Shown here in pieces: positions 43,836 through 54,379 of a stretch of 64,000 nucleotides of DNA. Location: contig NZ_WIXK01000001.1 of the NCBI RefSeq assembly GCF_009617595.1, positions 372,001-436,000 on the forward strand, read 5' to 3'. A program made the translations under genes and the position numbers. This DNA comes from Tritonibacter aquimaris (lineage in GTDB: Bacteria; Pseudomonadota; Alphaproteobacteria; Rhodobacterales; Rhodobacteraceae). Within the stretch, counting starts at the first letter, position 1. Every line of letters begins with the position of its first letter. The notes under the pieces were generated by a model. It did no database searches, was not told where the DNA came from, and saw only the letters and a list, made by a program, of their open reading frames with translations.

Positions 43836-44834
43836 TCAATCGTTTAGGATTTTTGCCACCTCTGGCGCAAAATAGGTGAGGATACCGTCGCAACCTGCGC
43901 GTTTGAAAGCCAAAAGGCTTTCTAGTGCAACCTGTTCGCCGTTAACCCATCCGTTTTCAGCAGCGGCTTTGATCATCGCGTATTCGCCCGAGACCTGATA
44001 GGCAAATGTGGGAACCCCAAATGTGGTTTTGACCCGATGACAAATGTCGAGATAACTGATGCCGGGTTTGATCATCACCATATCTGCGCCCTCCGAAAGG
44101 TCGCGCTCGACCAGGCGCAGGGCTTCGTCTGAGTTGCCGGGATCCATCTGATAGGTTTTCTTGTCGCCCTTCAGCGCGCCAGAGGCGCCAACGGCATCGC
44201 GGAACGGCCCATAAAAGCCAGAGGCGTATTTTGCGGAGTAAGACAGGATCGCAACATTATGATATCCGGCGCTTTCCAGCGCTGCACGCATGGCGCCAAC
44301 ACGGCCATCCATCATATCAGAGGGGCCAATGATATCCGCGCCCGCATCCGCCTGCGCGAGTGTCATTTTTACCAGCGCTTCAAGGGTGGCGTCATTGACG
44401 ATCTCGCCATCGACAACAAAGCCATCGTGACCATGGATATTATAAGGATCAAGCGCCACATCCGTCATCACCGCCACATCAGGGGCTGCGTCTTTGATTG
44501 CGCGGATGGTGCGGTTGGTCAGATTGTTGGGGTTCCAGGCCTCAGCACAATCTGCGGTTTTGACCGCGGGGTCGGTATAGGGAAACAGGCAGATCGCCGG
44601 AATGCCAAGGTCCTGCGCAAGTTTTGCGGATTTAACCGCATTGTCGACCGATTGGCGCGCCACACCCGGCATGGATGCAATGGGTTCCAAGATGTCTTCG
44701 CCGTCGCGAATGAAAATGGGCCAGATCAGATCATCCACCGCCAAGCTGTTCTGTCGCACCAGATTGCGCAGAGCTTGGCTTTGACGGGTGCGGCGCAGAC
44801 GCGCGGTGGGAAAGGTGGCAACAGTCGGTTTCAT
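43836..44834 (-). CDS. hemB: Delta-aminolevulinic acid dehydratase (porphobilinogen synthase)
   Basis: A 332-aa enzyme that condenses two 5-aminolevulinates to porphobilinogen in haem, chlorophyll and cobalamin synthesis. The Schiff-base lysines lie in LSYSAKYASGFYGPF and VMIKPGISYLDI. The metal-site region reads DVALDPYNIHGHDGF, with few cysteines, so it is the Mg-type enzyme typical of Rhodobacterales rather than the Zn-type. The gene is transcribed alone, divergent from the membrane protein gene at 45011. Confidence 0.95.
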   Translation of the reverse strand: MKPTVATFPTARLRRTRQSQALRNLVRQNSLAVDDLIWPIFIRDGEDILEPIASMPGVARQSVDNAVKSAKLAQDLGIPAICLFPYTDPAVKTADCAEAWNPNNLTNRTIRAIKDAAPDVAVMTDVALDPYNIHGHDGFVVDGEIVNDATLEALVKMTLAQADAGADIIGPSDMMDGRVGAMRAALESAGYHNVAILSYSAKYASGFYGPFRDAVGASGALKGDKKTYQMDPGNSDEALRLVERDLSEGADMVMIKPGISYLDICHRVKTTFGVPTFAYQVSGEYAMIKAAAENGWVNGEQVALESLLAFKRAGCDGILTYFAPEVAKILND

Positions 44835-45010
44835 AACAGGCTTCCGATTTCAGCTTTTCCCTTGGTTTGCATGGAAATGTGCGAAAAACAAGGTGGACAG
44901 GCTGATACAAATCGTCCTCCCTATCTCTGTTCTTGTGTCTGGAGGCCTGAGAGGGGATATAGGGACAAGCACGCGTGGTGGCTCGCGCGAAAGTAATAAG
45001 GAATACAGGC

Positions 45011-45532
45011 GTGACACTGTTTCAAATCCTGTCGGAAATGATTGATATGCGGTCATTTTCCAATCTTTGGTATTGGATCGTTCTGGCGATTGCCTGGTCA
45101 AGCGCAAGCCATTGGATTTTGGGCGTGCCCTTTGATCTGGTTGGGCGCGCGCGGCGCAAAGGTGGCCAGAGCACGCAGGATTTCGAAACCCTGGTCCATA
45201 TTAACGTGACGCGCAGGCTGTATGTTATGCGCACTGCTGGTGCCTGGTTGGTGGCCTTGGTGAGCTTTGTGCTGAGCGGGCTGTTGGTTTTGGGCTTTTG
45301 GTATGCGGTTGAATTTGCGCAAGCGGTGTTGTTGATCGCTTTTCCCATGACGATTGTGTCGCTGTTTGGATTGCGTCTGGCGGCAAAGGTTGAACGCGAG
45401 AACCTTCAGGGGGAGGCGCTGATCAAATCGTTCAATAACCTGCGCATGGTTACGCAAGCCATTGGTGTTGTTTCTATTTTTGTGACCTCTATGTGGGGTA
45501 TGTGGCAAAACCTGCAATTGGGCGCGATTTAA
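45011..45532 (+). CDS. Small multi-span membrane protein, unknown function
   Basis: A 173-aa protein with four hydrophobic segments (about WYWIVLAIAWSSASHWILG, AGAWLVALVSFVLSGLLVLGFWYAV, AVLLIAFPMTIVSLFGLRL and AIGVVSIFVTSMWGMW) and loops rich in Arg/Lys. Roseobacter homologues are, from memory, labelled component of SufBCD complex, but nothing here supports an Fe-S role and I do not adopt it. The GTG at 45011 has AAGGA nine bases ahead; an in-frame ATG at 45041 is the alternative. mfd starts 12 bases after the stop, suggesting co-transcription. Confidence 0.72.
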   Translation: MTLFQILSEMIDMRSFSNLWYWIVLAIAWSSASHWILGVPFDLVGRARRKGGQSTQDFETLVHINVTRRLYVMRTAGAWLVALVSFVLSGLLVLGFWYAVEFAQAVLLIAFPMTIVSLFGLRLAAKVERENLQGEALIKSFNNLRMVTQAIGVVSIFVTSMWGMWQNLQLGAI

Positions 45533-45544
45533 CGGAGACAGACC

Positions 45545-48500
45545 ATGGCTGGCCAACTGATCAAAATGGGCGGCGTGCCTGAAGGTTTTGATGCGCGCCA
45601 AATCCTGAAAGAGCTTGAGCGCAGTTCGGGCGCGGTGGTGCATGTGGCACGCGATGATCGCCGCCTGGAAGCCACCCGCGCCGCGCTTGCGTTTTTTGCC
45701 CCGGATGTTCCGGTTCTGGTGTTTCCGGGTTGGGATTGCCTGCCCTATGATCGGGTGTCACCAAACCCGGATATTTCGGCCGCGCGCATGGCAACTTTGG
45801 CGACGTTGCTGCATGCGCCGCCGAAACAGTTTATCCTGCTCACCTCGCTCAATGCGGCGACCCAGCGTCTGCCCGCGCGTGACGTGCTGAAAGAGGCGGT
45901 GTTCTACGCTGAGGTAGACCGCCGGATTGACGAAGACGCGCTGCGTAAGTTTTTGGTACGCATGGGGTTTTCGCAAAGCCCTACGGTGATGGAACCGGGC
46001 GATTATGCCATTCGTGGCGGCATCATCGATATTTTCCCACCCGGTGAAAGCGGCCCGGTGCGATTGGATTTGTTTGGCGATGTGCTGGACAGCGCGCGCC
46101 GGTTTGATCCGGTGTCGCAACGTACAACCGAAAAACTATCGTCAATTGAGCTGGCACCCGTGTCAGAGGTTATTCTGGATGAGGCCGCGATTACCCGGTT
46201 CCGCCAGAACTACCGGATTGAGTTTGGCGCGGCGGGCAGTGACGATCCGCTATATGAAGCCGTAAGTGCGGGGCGCAAACATCAGGGCGTTGAACATTGG
46301 TTGCCGTTTTTCCATGAGCAGCTGGAAACCCTGTTTGATTACCTGCCACAGGCAACGGTGACGCTGGATGACCAGGTGACACCGGCGCGTCTGGTCCGTT
46401 GGGACAGCATTGCTGATCAATATGAAACCCGCCAGCACGCGATGAAGCAAAAGGGGCGGATGGATTCGGTCTATAAACCTATTCCGCCTGCGCTGCTTTA
46501 TCTGGATGATGACGCGTGGGAGGTGGCGACAGCGCCGCATCGGGTTGTTCAGTTTCACCCGCTTGCGCAGGCGTCCGGGCCCGGTGTTGTTGATGCAGGT
46601 GGCCGTATTGGGCGCAATTTTGCACCGGAACGGCAGCAGGAAACCATCAGCCTTTTTGGGGCCTTGGCGGATCATATTAAATCAAAGCTTTTGTCGGGCC
46701 CGGTGGTTATTGCCTCTTACTCCGATGGTGCGCGCGAACGCCTGTCGGGCTTGATCGAAGATGAAGGACTGGCCGAAACCATCGCCATCACCGATGGCAC
46801 CAGGGTCGGAAAACGCGGGCTGCATCTGGCGGTCTGGGCGCTGGAGCACGGGTTTGAAGCACCGGATATGACGGTGATTTCCGAGCAGGACGTGCTGGGC
46901 GATCGTCTGATCCGGACGCCTAAGAAACGGCGCAAGGCTGAGAACTTCCTGACGGAAACCCAATCGCTATCGCCGGGCAATCTGGTGGTGCATGTGGATC
47001 ACGGTATTGGCCGCTACAAAGGTCTGGAAGTGGTCACGGCTGCGGGTGCGGCGCATGAGTGTATTCTGTTGGAATACGCCGAAGCCGCCAAGCTTTACTT
47101 GCCGGTGGAAAACATTGAACTGCTGAGCAAATATGGCCACGATGAGGGTCTGCTTGACCGTCTGGGTGGCGGCGCTTGGCAGGCGAAAAAGGCCAAGCTC
47201 AAGGAGCGCATTCGCGAGATGGCGGATCGTTTGATCCGTATCGCGGCTGAGCGTGCGCTGCGCAAAGCGCCGATGATTGACCCTCCGCCAAGCGCCTGGG
47301 AAGAATTTGCCGCGCGCTTTCCGTATCAGGAAACAGATGATCAGCTGCGGGCGATTTCCGATGTGATGGATGATCTGCAATCGGGCAGCCCGATGGATCG
47401 TCTGATCTGTGGCGACGTTGGCTTTGGCAAAACCGAGGTTGCGATGCGGGCAGCCTTTGTTGCGGCGATGTCGGGGCTGCAGGTGGCAATCGTTGCGCCG
47501 ACCACCTTGCTTGCACGCCAACACGCGGCAGGGTTTAAGGAGCGGTTTCGCGGCTTTCCCTTAGAAGTCAGGCAGTTGTCGCGATTTGTTTCAGCAAAAG
47601 AGGCCAGCAAAACCCGCGAGGGTCTGGCCCGTGGCACTGTTGATATTGTGGTCGGCACCCATGCGCTTTTGGCTAAAAATATTCGGTTTCAGAACCTGGG
47701 TCTGCTGATCATTGATGAGGAACAGCATTTTGGCGTGGGCCATAAGGAACGACTGAAACAGATGCGCAGCGATATCCACGTGCTGACGCTGACGGCGACG
47801 CCAATCCCCCGGACGCTCCAGTTGAGCCTGACAGGGGTGCGCGATCTGTCGATTATTGGCACACCGCCGGTGGATCGTCTGGCGATCCGCACCTATGTGA
47901 GCGAGTTTGACGCGGTGACTATTCGCGAGGCGTTGTTGCGCGAACATTATCGCGGCGGGCAAAGTTTCTATGTGGTGCCGCGCATTTCTGATCTGCGCGA
48001 GATCGAAGAGTTTCTGAAGGAACAACTGCCAGAGCTGAGCTATGTGGTGGCGCATGGACAGCTTGCTGCTGGTGAACTCGATGATCGAATGAACGCCTTT
48101 TATGATGGTAAATACAATGTGTTGCTGGCGACAACGATTGTAGAATCCGGGCTCGATATTCCCACCGCCAACACAATGGTTGTGCACCGCGCCGATATGT
48201 TTGGTCTGGCGCAGCTCTATCAGATCCGCGGGCGCGTGGGCCGTTCCAAGACACGGGCCTATGCCTATCTGACCACCAAACCGCGGCAGAAACTGACCGA
48301 TACGGCCGAAAAACGTCTGCGCGTTCTGGGGTCTCTCGATACGCTTGGTGCGGGTTTTACGCTTGCTTCGCAAGACCTTGATATTCGCGGCGCGGGCAAT
48401 CTGCTCGGTGAAGAACAATCTGGTCAGATGCGCGATGTGGGCTATGAGCTTTATCAATCGATGCTGGAAGAGGCGATTGGCAAGATCAAATCCGGCGAAG

Positions 48501-49003
48501 CCGAAGGGCTGAGCGAGCAGGATGATCAATGGGCGCCGCAGATCAATCTGGGTGTGCCGGTTCTGATCCCGGATGATTACGTGCCGGATCTGGATGTGCG
48601 CCTTGGGCTGTATCGTCGATTGTCGTCGCTTTCGACCAAGGTGGAACTGGAAGGTTTTGCCGCAGAACTGATTGACCGATTTGGAAAATTACCGCGTGAA
48701 GTCAACACGTTGATGTTGGTTGTTCGCATCAAAGCAATGTGCAAACGCGCGGGTATTGCCAAGCTGGATGGTGGACCAAAAGGTGCAACCATTCAGTTCC
48801 ACAATGATAAGTTTGCCTCTCCGCAGGGGTTGGTAAGCTTTATCCAGGAGCAAAACGGCCTGGCCAAAGTGAAGGACAACAAGATTGTTGTTCGTCGCGA
48901 TTGGCGATCAGATGCGGATAAGATCAAAGGTGCCTTTGCCATTGCCCGCGATCTGGCTGAAAAAGTTGTAGCCGAGAAAAAACGCGCAAAAGCAAAAGGC
49001 TAA
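45545..49003 (+). CDS. mfd: Transcription-repair coupling factor
   Basis: A 1152-aa protein with normal Mfd layout: UvrB-like N-terminal part (UvrA binding), RNA-polymerase interaction domain ([16 protein letters not shown] near residue 480), superfamily-2 translocase with Walker [15 protein letters not shown] and TATPIPRTL motifs, and a C-terminal TRCF domain. It displaces RNA polymerase stalled at DNA lesions and recruits the UvrABC repair system. It is the last gene of a possible two-gene unit with the membrane protein upstream. Confidence 0.97.
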   Translation: MAGQLIKMGGVPEGFDARQILKELERSSGAVVHVARDDRRLEATRAALAFFAPDVPVLVFPGWDCLPYDRVSPNPDISAARMATLATLLHAPPKQFILLTSLNAATQRLPARDVLKEAVFYAEVDRRIDEDALRKFLVRMGFSQSPTVMEPGDYAIRGGIIDIFPPGESGPVRLDLFGDVLDSARRFDPVSQRTTEKLSSIELAPVSEVILDEAAITRFRQNYRIEFGAAGSDDPLYEAVSAGRKHQGVEHWLPFFHEQLETLFDYLPQATVTLDDQVTPARLVRWDSIADQYETRQHAMKQKGRMDSVYKPIPPALLYLDDDAWEVATAPHRVVQFHPLAQASGPGVVDAGGRIGRNFAPERQQETISLFGALADHIKSKLLSGPVVIASYSDGARERLSGLIEDEGLAETIAITDGTRVGKRGLHLAVWALEHGFEAPDMTVISEQDVLGDRLIRTPKKRRKAENFLTETQSLSPGNLVVHVDHGIGRYKGLEVVTAAGAAHECILLEYAEAAKLYLPVENIELLSKYGHDEGLLDRLGGGAWQAKKAKLKERIREMADRLIRIAAERALRKAPMIDPPPSAWEEFAARFPYQETDDQLRAISDVMDDLQSGSPMDRLICGDVGFGKTEVAMRAAFVAAMSGLQVAIVAPTTLLARQHAAGFKERFRGFPLEVRQLSRFVSAKEASKTREGLARGTVDIVVGTHALLAKNIRFQNLGLLIIDEEQHFGVGHKERLKQMRSDIHVLTLTATPIPRTLQLSLTGVRDLSIIGTPPVDRLAIRTYVSEFDAVTIREALLREHYRGGQSFYVVPRISDLREIEEFLKEQLPELSYVVAHGQLAAGELDDRMNAFYDGKYNVLLATTIVESGLDIPTANTMVVHRADMFGLAQLYQIRGRVGRSKTRAYAYLTTKPRQKLTDTAEKRLRVLGSLDTLGAGFTLASQDLDIRGAGNLLGEEQSGQMRDVGYELYQSMLEEAIGKIKSGEAEGLSEQDDQWAPQINLGVPVLIPDDYVPDLDVRLGLYRRLSSLSTKVELEGFAAELIDRFGKLPREVNTLMLVVRIKAMCKRAGIAKLDGGPKGATIQFHNDKFASPQGLVSFIQEQNGLAKVKDNKIVVRRDWRSDADKIKGAFAIARDLAEKVVAEKKRAKAKG

Positions 49004-49007
49004 GCGA

Positions 49008-50231
49008 CTACGTTGCCGAGGCGATCTGCGCCTCGGCCATCGCCAGGCGTCGCATCAAATAACACGACAACAGCGCCAGCAGCAGCACACCACCAGCAAG
49101 CGGGCGCAGGCTGCCATCAAACAGCTGCCCCAACGGGCCTGCAATCAGCACAGCGCCAACGGTGGAAATGGCACCAATCACCGAGGCTGCAAGACCCGCG
49201 ATATGGCCCATGGGTTCCATCGCGATGGCATTGAGATTTCCCATCGTGGTTCCGACCATGAAGAAAACCGTGCACTGCCATATAACAAAGGTGAAAAACG
49301 GAACCTGAGCTGCGGGCAGGACAAAGGCAAGCGCAACCATCACGCCGCTGAAACCCACCTGTGACCAGAGCGACGTAGCCGCGATGCGGCGCATGCCCAA
49401 CCGTGCAACCAATAAACCGTTGAGCAGGCTGCCGCTGCCCGCGATCAAAGCGGTGAGGCCAAACCAAAGCGGGAAGGTCTCGGCGCGTTCATAGATCACA
49501 TCATAGACCGGTTGCACCGTGGTGATCATGGAAAACAGGATGCCGAGGCAGAGTGTTTGCACAAAAATAGCGATGCGTGCGCTGGGGTGGCGCAGAATTT
49601 CTACAGATGCGTGGCGCAAAGCACGCAGCGATAGCGGGCGGCGGTGTTCTTTTGCCAGAGTTTCCGGCAGTCGCAGCCCGGTCCAGACGAGGATCCCGAT
49701 GGCAAAAAGGATGAAACTGGCAAAAATCGCGCGCCAGCTGCCAAAGGTGAGGATTACCGCTCCCAAGGAAGGCGCAATTGCGGGTACCAACATGAAGATC
49801 ATCATCACATAGGACATGATCTGCGCCATTTCACGGCCCTTAAATCGATCTCGCACCAGTGCCAGTGCAGCAACGCGGGGGCCAGCGGCCCCAATCCCCA
49901 TAAGGAAACGTGAGACGATCAGCATCTCAAGCGAGCTGCTGATAACAGCAAGCGAAGCTGCCAGGCCATAGAGCACAGCCCCAACGAGGATCACCCGTCG
50001 CCGCCCAAAGGCATCTGACAGCGGGCCGCTAAAGAAAATGCCTAACCCCATGCCCAAAATAAATGAGGTCAGCACCAATTGCGCCTTGTTAGGGTCTGTT
50101 TTTGTCAGCTCTTCGGAAATTGCAGGAAAGGCTGGAAGCATCGCATCAATCGATAATGCGATGGTTGCAAACATCATGGCGACCATCGCCGTCAATTCGG
50201 CTTTGCCAAGCACGGGGGGCTGAGTGGACAC
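49008..50231 (-). CDS. MFS drug-resistance exporter (Bcr/CflA type)
   Basis: A membrane protein of about 407 aa with twelve hydrophobic helices and the MFS loop motif GPLSDAFGRRRVIL. It is of the Bcr/CflA subfamily, exporting drugs such as bicyclomycin or small metabolites by proton exchange. The start is uncertain: the frame opens with ATG at 50288 (426 aa) without a clear ribosome site, while GTG at 50231 has AGGTG some 10 bases ahead and starts closer to the first helix. It converges on mfd with 4 bases between stops. Confidence 0.83.
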   Translation of the reverse strand: MSTQPPVLGKAELTAMVAMMFATIALSIDAMLPAFPAISEELTKTDPNKAQLVLTSFILGMGLGIFFSGPLSDAFGRRRVILVGAVLYGLAASLAVISSSLEMLIVSRFLMGIGAAGPRVAALALVRDRFKGREMAQIMSYVMMIFMLVPAIAPSLGAVILTFGSWRAIFASFILFAIGILVWTGLRLPETLAKEHRRPLSLRALRHASVEILRHPSARIAIFVQTLCLGILFSMITTVQPVYDVIYERAETFPLWFGLTALIAGSGSLLNGLLVARLGMRRIAATSLWSQVGFSGVMVALAFVLPAAQVPFFTFVIWQCTVFFMVGTTMGNLNAIAMEPMGHIAGLAASVIGAISTVGAVLIAGPLGQLFDGSLRPLAGGVLLLALLSCYLMRRLAMAEAQIASAT

Positions 50232-50354
50232 GGGGGCGCACCTATTTGGGGAAAGGATAGATGCCGGGGCACCATTCGTGGCAAACATAGAACATGTTAA
50301 GTGAAGCTGCTATGCTAAACTTGTGCGTTCAGTTTGAATGGTGCCCAGTCTGGT

Positions 50355-51008
50355 CTATTTTTCTGCCGCCTCAAGCTGGTCGGTGATGTCTTTGATCACC
50401 TGCGCCCAAAGTTCGGGCGGCTGCGCGCCGGGGACCGCGTGTTGGTTGGCAACAATAAATGTGGGCACCGATGTTACGCCCATTTTGCGCGAGTGGTTAT
50501 CCCGATCACGGATGGTGTCTGTGTCGCTGTCGCCGTTCAGGAGGTTTTCCAAAACGTCGCGCTCCATCCCGGCGGCTGCGCCAATATCTGCAAGCGTCGC
50601 AATATCGCCGATATCTTTGCCATCAACAAAATAGGCCTGAAACAGGGCGTCCACCACAGCGTTCTGTTTGCTCTCAATCCCTGCCCAGTGGATTAAACGA
50701 TGCGCGTTCAAAGTGTTAGGGGTGCGTTTTATAGCATCAAGATTGATGGTGATGCCCGCTTTTTCAGCATGTTCCACAACCGGAGCATAGGCACGCACAG
50801 CGCCGTCTTTGCCGCCAAACTTGTTTTCGAGGTAGGCGCGCCGGTCCATGCCTTCGGCCGGCATTTCGGGGTTCAGCTGAAACGGATGCCATTCAATCAC
50901 AAACGGATGGTCCTGCACTGCGGCAAGTGCCTTTTCGAGATTGGTCTTGCCGATATAGCACCAGGGGCAGATCGGATCCGAGAGGACGTCGAGTTTTACA
51001 GTGCTCAT
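50355..51008 (-). CDS. DsbA-family oxidoreductase (FrnE-like)
   Basis: A 217-aa cytoplasmic thioredoxin-fold protein with active site Cys14-Pro-Trp-Cys17 and the FrnE pattern (DVLSDPICPWCYIGK, EWHPFQLNPEMP, cis-Pro GVTSVPTFIVA). FrnE-like proteins are disulfide isomerases or 2-hydroxychromene-2-carboxylate isomerase relatives. There is no signal peptide. It follows the CoA ligase gene with 6 bases between, so the two are likely an operon; what the redox protein does for the ligase is unknown. Confidence 0.9.
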   Translation of the reverse strand: MSTVKLDVLSDPICPWCYIGKTNLEKALAAVQDHPFVIEWHPFQLNPEMPAEGMDRRAYLENKFGGKDGAVRAYAPVVEHAEKAGITINLDAIKRTPNTLNAHRLIHWAGIESKQNAVVDALFQAYFVDGKDIGDIATLADIGAAAGMERDVLENLLNGDSDTDTIRDRDNHSRKMGVTSVPTFIVANQHAVPGAQPPELWAQVIKDITDQLEAAEK

Positions 51009-51014
51009 AATGGG

Positions 51015-52523
51015 TTATCCTTTGAAGTTATCCGCAAGCGCGCGCCGGTTCAGTTTGCCATTGGGGTTTGTTGGCAGCACATCCACACGCTGGTAGAGCT
51101 TGGGGCGCTTATACTCAGCCAAACATGTCTTGGCAAAATCGGAAAGCATCTCAGCATCAAGTTCTGGTGAACCAATATAGAAAGCGGCGATGATCGAGAC
51201 GTCTTCTTTGATGGACACGCTGGTAACAGCGATCTGTCCAACACCTTCACAACGTGAAAGTGCGGTTTCAACCTCTTGTGGTGAAACTCGAAAACCGCCT
51301 GCATTCATCATATCATCGCTGCGGCCAAGGTAATGGATTGAACCGTTTTCATCCATCTTGCCGTGATCACCTGTCAAAAACCACTCGCCCTGAAAACGCG
51401 CCTTGGTGGCTTCTGGCGCGTTGAGATATTCACGCATGAGGCCGGGGTCAGTGCGATGTATGGCAATGGTGCCAGAGGCTCCCCGCGGTACCACACCGCT
51501 ATCATCGACAATTGCGATGCGGCGACCAGTTTGGGGCGCGCCAAGACTGTCAGCGGTGGTGTCGCGCGCGGGCCCGTGACAGATAAAGGTAGAGCATTCC
51601 GACATGCCAAAGGCTTCATAGATCGGCGTTGTGCTGGCTGTTTCCCAGGCGCTGCGGATCGCGGGGGAGAGTTTTTCACCCGCGCTTAACGCATGACGCA
51701 GGTCCGGCAGGTCTAACGTAGGATTTTGTTTGAGGATCTTTCTGTAAATGCCTGGTACAGCGGCAAAAATACTCACGTTTTGGTCTTTGATGATCTGAGG
51801 TAGATTTTCAGGCGTGGTATTTGGAGCCGGGATCACAGCGGTGGCGCCGACGGCCCAGGGATCCATCAGACCGGTGCCCAATGTGAAGGTCCAGTTAAAC
51901 GCCCCGGCATGCATCATGCGATCGCTTGCTTGCATCCCATACCAGTCTCGCAGCATCATCTGACGTGCCCAGATGGCGCGGTGGGCATGGGCAACGGGGC
52001 GCGGCACGCCGCTGGTGCCCGAGGTGTAAACCACATAAGCGAGCCGGTTGGGATCATCAAGATCATAGGCACAGGCCGGGCCGGTCCACATGGTGCGCAG
52101 CTCCTGCTGGCTGATCGTGCGGTCATGCGGCGCACAGGCAACATCATCCGCTTTGATCACCAGTTTGGGTGCAAGGTCTTCGATCATCTTCTGCGTCTCG
52201 GCAGCGGTGAGCTGGGCTGATGTGGGTACGGGCACCAGACCGGCTGCGATGGCCCCAAGAAACGCGATTGGGAAATCAACAGTGTTGCTAAGCCGCATAA
52301 GGACCAAATCGCCCTTATTTAGACCCTGATTTAGCAGGCCTTGCCCGGTAGCACGCACTTTTTGCGATAGCTCAGCAAAGCTCATATCCTGTTGGCCGTT
52401 GTCTGACACAATGGAGAGCGCTGTCTTTTCGGGGTTTTCTTCTGCTTTTCCCAACACATAGGCGCTGAGGTTGAACTGCTGCGGGCAGGGCGGATGGGGG
52501 GTATTATCTGAAACAGAAAGCAT
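51015..52523 (-). CDS. AMP-forming acyl-/aryl-CoA ligase (ANL superfamily)
   Basis: A 502-aa adenylating enzyme. The P-loop YTSGTSGVPRPV, A5 region YEAFGMSECSTF, A7 TGDHGK and the C-terminal hinge and lysine regions (YLGRSDDMMNAGGFRVSPQEVE; PNGKLNRRAL) are all present, so it looks active. The overall pattern resembles benzoate- or short-chain acyl-CoA ligases; the acid is unknown. It is divergent from the XRE-cupin regulator with 64 bases between starts, so that regulator probably controls it. Confidence 0.9.
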   Translation of the reverse strand: MLSVSDNTPHPPCPQQFNLSAYVLGKAEENPEKTALSIVSDNGQQDMSFAELSQKVRATGQGLLNQGLNKGDLVLMRLSNTVDFPIAFLGAIAAGLVPVPTSAQLTAAETQKMIEDLAPKLVIKADDVACAPHDRTISQQELRTMWTGPACAYDLDDPNRLAYVVYTSGTSGVPRPVAHAHRAIWARQMMLRDWYGMQASDRMMHAGAFNWTFTLGTGLMDPWAVGATAVIPAPNTTPENLPQIIKDQNVSIFAAVPGIYRKILKQNPTLDLPDLRHALSAGEKLSPAIRSAWETASTTPIYEAFGMSECSTFICHGPARDTTADSLGAPQTGRRIAIVDDSGVVPRGASGTIAIHRTDPGLMREYLNAPEATKARFQGEWFLTGDHGKMDENGSIHYLGRSDDMMNAGGFRVSPQEVETALSRCEGVGQIAVTSVSIKEDVSIIAAFYIGSPELDAEMLSDFAKTCLAEYKRPKLYQRVDVLPTNPNGKLNRRALADNFKG

Positions 52524-52587
52524 AAACAGGGGCTAGCGCGGTGCTCGACACGTTGCAAGCCCTTCGCGGCTTCCGTATAGATGTCGA

Positions 52588-53211
52588 ATGACAGAGAAAG
52601 ATCCCAAATCCTTGATCTCAATTGCGCGTGAAAACGGCGGCACCAATGAACCGGAGCCGTTGGACCTTGGCGCACGGGTGCGTGAGCTGCGCAAGGCGCG
52701 CGATTGGACGTTGGAACATGCGGCCAATCAGGCTGGGCTGGCACGTTCAACCCTATCGAAGATCGAAAACGGTCAGATGTCGCCCACTTATGAGGCGCTC
52801 AAAAAACTGGCTGAAGGGTTGGAAATCACCATTCCGCAGCTGTTCACGCCGCCCAAGCGCGAACAGATCAACGGGCGTTTTACTGTTACCAAAAGCGGAA
52901 CAGGCGCGGGTCATGCCACCGCGACCTATGAGCATGAGATGCTCGCAGACGGGCTATCGCGCAAGCAGATGCTGCCGTACCGGGCTCGGGTGCGGGCGCG
53001 TAATATGGATGAGTTCGACGGTTGGGTGCGCCACGATGGGGAAGAGTTTCTCTATGTGCTGACCGGTGTGGTCAAACTTTACACCGAGTTTTACGAGCCC
53101 ATTGAGATGCGGCGCGGCGACAGCGCCTATTATGACGCCACCATGGGCCACAATGTGATCTCTGTCAGTGATGAGGACGCCACCATTCTTTGGGTGACGT
53201 CCCTGGCTTGA
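52588..53211 (+). CDS. XRE-family regulator with C-terminal cupin
   Basis: A 207-aa two-domain regulator. The HTH is at residues 30-86 (VRELRKARDWTLEHAANQAGLARSTLSKIENGQ) and the cupin at about 120-205 (GEEFLYVLTGVVKLYTEFYEPIEMRRGDSAYYDATMGHNV). Such proteins bind a small ligand in the cupin and regulate neighbouring catabolic genes. It is divergent from the CoA ligase gene across 64 bases, the likely operator region, and converges on the aquaporin gene. Confidence 0.9.
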   Translation: MTEKDPKSLISIARENGGTNEPEPLDLGARVRELRKARDWTLEHAANQAGLARSTLSKIENGQMSPTYEALKKLAEGLEITIPQLFTPPKREQINGRFTVTKSGTGAGHATATYEHEMLADGLSRKQMLPYRARVRARNMDEFDGWVRHDGEEFLYVLTGVVKLYTEFYEPIEMRRGDSAYYDATMGHNVISVSDEDATILWVTSLA

Positions 53212-53223
53212 TTTTACAAGCTG

Positions 53224-53883
53224 TTACGCATCTTCTTTAAAGAGGGTGCGCAACACGATGTGGCCGATAAATACGGCGATGATCTGCATCACGATGAACA
53301 TCACGATGTGACCTGGATAGATGCCCGCAAAGGTGTCGGAAAACCCACGTGCAATGGTCACCGCTGGATTGGCGAAGCTTGTGGAAGACGTGTACCAATA
53401 GGCACCCGTGATATAGAGCGCGACCAGCGTTGGAATGGCCTCAGGACGTGAGCGCAGGCCACCAAAGATCACAAACAGCAGGCCGAAAGTTGCAACAATT
53501 TCGGACCACCATTGCGCAACGCCAGTGCGATGCATTGTGGAGGAGACTTGCAGAATGGGCTGATCAAACATCAAGTGGCAGGCCCAAACGCCGAGGATCG
53601 CGCCAATAATCTGGATCACCACATAGGCTGGGACGTCTTTCCAGGGCAAATCGCCGCGCAGCGCAAAGGCCAGGCTGACAGCTGGGTTGAAATGGGCGCC
53701 GGAGATCGGGCCAAGTGTGGTGATGATGGCAAACAGCATGCAACCGGTGGCGATCGCATTGGCCAAAAGCGCCAGCGCGACATTCCCCTGTGCCAGTGTT
53801 TCCGCCATAATGCCCGAGCCAATCACGCTGATCAGCAGAAAGGCGGTGCCTAACCCTTCGGCAAGGAGTTTCTGTGGGTTCAT
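53224..53883 (-). CDS. aqpS: Aquaglyceroporin AqpS-type arsenite channel
   Basis: A 219-aa MIP-family channel with six hydrophobic helices and both pore motifs, HFNPAVS and FANPAVT. Its gene is the last of the ars operon, with a 4-base overlap with arsC. In Sinorhizobium meliloti AqpS, encoded in a similar operon, lets arsenite leave the cell down its gradient after arsenate reduction; that role is inferred here from context. No ArsB or Acr3 pump is encoded nearby. Like many arsenite channels it is slightly short. Confidence 0.88.
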   Translation of the reverse strand: MNPQKLLAEGLGTAFLLISVIGSGIMAETLAQGNVALALLANAIATGCMLFAIITTLGPISGAHFNPAVSLAFALRGDLPWKDVPAYVVIQIIGAILGVWACHLMFDQPILQVSSTMHRTGVAQWWSEIVATFGLLFVIFGGLRSRPEAIPTLVALYITGAYWYTSSTSFANPAVTIARGFSDTFAGIYPGHIVMFIVMQIIAVFIGHIVLRTLFKEDA

Positions 53884-54356
53884 AGCAGATCTCCGATGCG
53901 TTTGAGTTCGGCGGTCAGCGCCGGTTGGCTGAGGTTTTCGAAATCCGTTGCCAGCAGCGCTTCGGCACGTTTTTTCAAGATGTTATAAGCCGTATCGAAG
54001 GCTTTTTCCCACTCTGGCTCAGCTGCGGCGGCCGGGTCTTCAACGCCCCAGTGGCAGCGGATTGGTGCGCCGGCCCAAATTGGGCAGGTCTCACCTGCAG
54101 CAGAGGCGCAAACGGTGATCACAACGTCCATACGTGGGGCATCAGCGCCGCCAAATTCATCCCAGGATTTGGAACGTGCGTCGCTGATATCATGACCTTC
54201 GCGTTCCAGTAGGATCAGCGATTGTGGGTGCACTTTACCAGCCGGTTGGGAGCCTGCGGAAAAAGCGGTAACGCGGCCCTTGCCAAGCGTGTTGAAGAGG
54301 CTCTCCAAGAGGATGGATCGCGCCGAGTTACCGGTGCATAAAACAAGGATATTCAT
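53880..54356 (-). CDS. arsC: Arsenate reductase, thioredoxin-coupled type
   Basis: A 158-aa LMW-phosphatase-fold protein. The P-loop is Cys7-TGNSAR-S and the redox pair Cys83/Cys91 lies in VCASAAGETCP, giving the three-cysteine relay of thioredoxin-dependent arsenate reductases (Cys10, 82, 89 in S. aureus). It reduces arsenate to arsenite. The ATG at 54356 starts at the first strand; seven extra codons upstream are open. It follows the arsR-arsC fusion by 23 bases and overlaps aqpS. Confidence 0.92.
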   Translation of the reverse strand: MNILVLCTGNSARSILLESLFNTLGKGRVTAFSAGSQPAGKVHPQSLILLEREGHDISDARSKSWDEFGGADAPRMDVVITVCASAAGETCPIWAGAPIRCHWGVEDPAAAAEPEWEKAFDTAYNILKKRAEALLATDFENLSQPALTAELKRIGDLL

Positions 54357-54379
54357 TGGGTTACTGTCCTGTTCCAATG

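Noticed and set aside
45011-45532. Name component of SufBCD complex
   Set aside because: Four membrane spans and no cysteine motif; no suf genes nearby, so the inherited label is not supported by the sequence.
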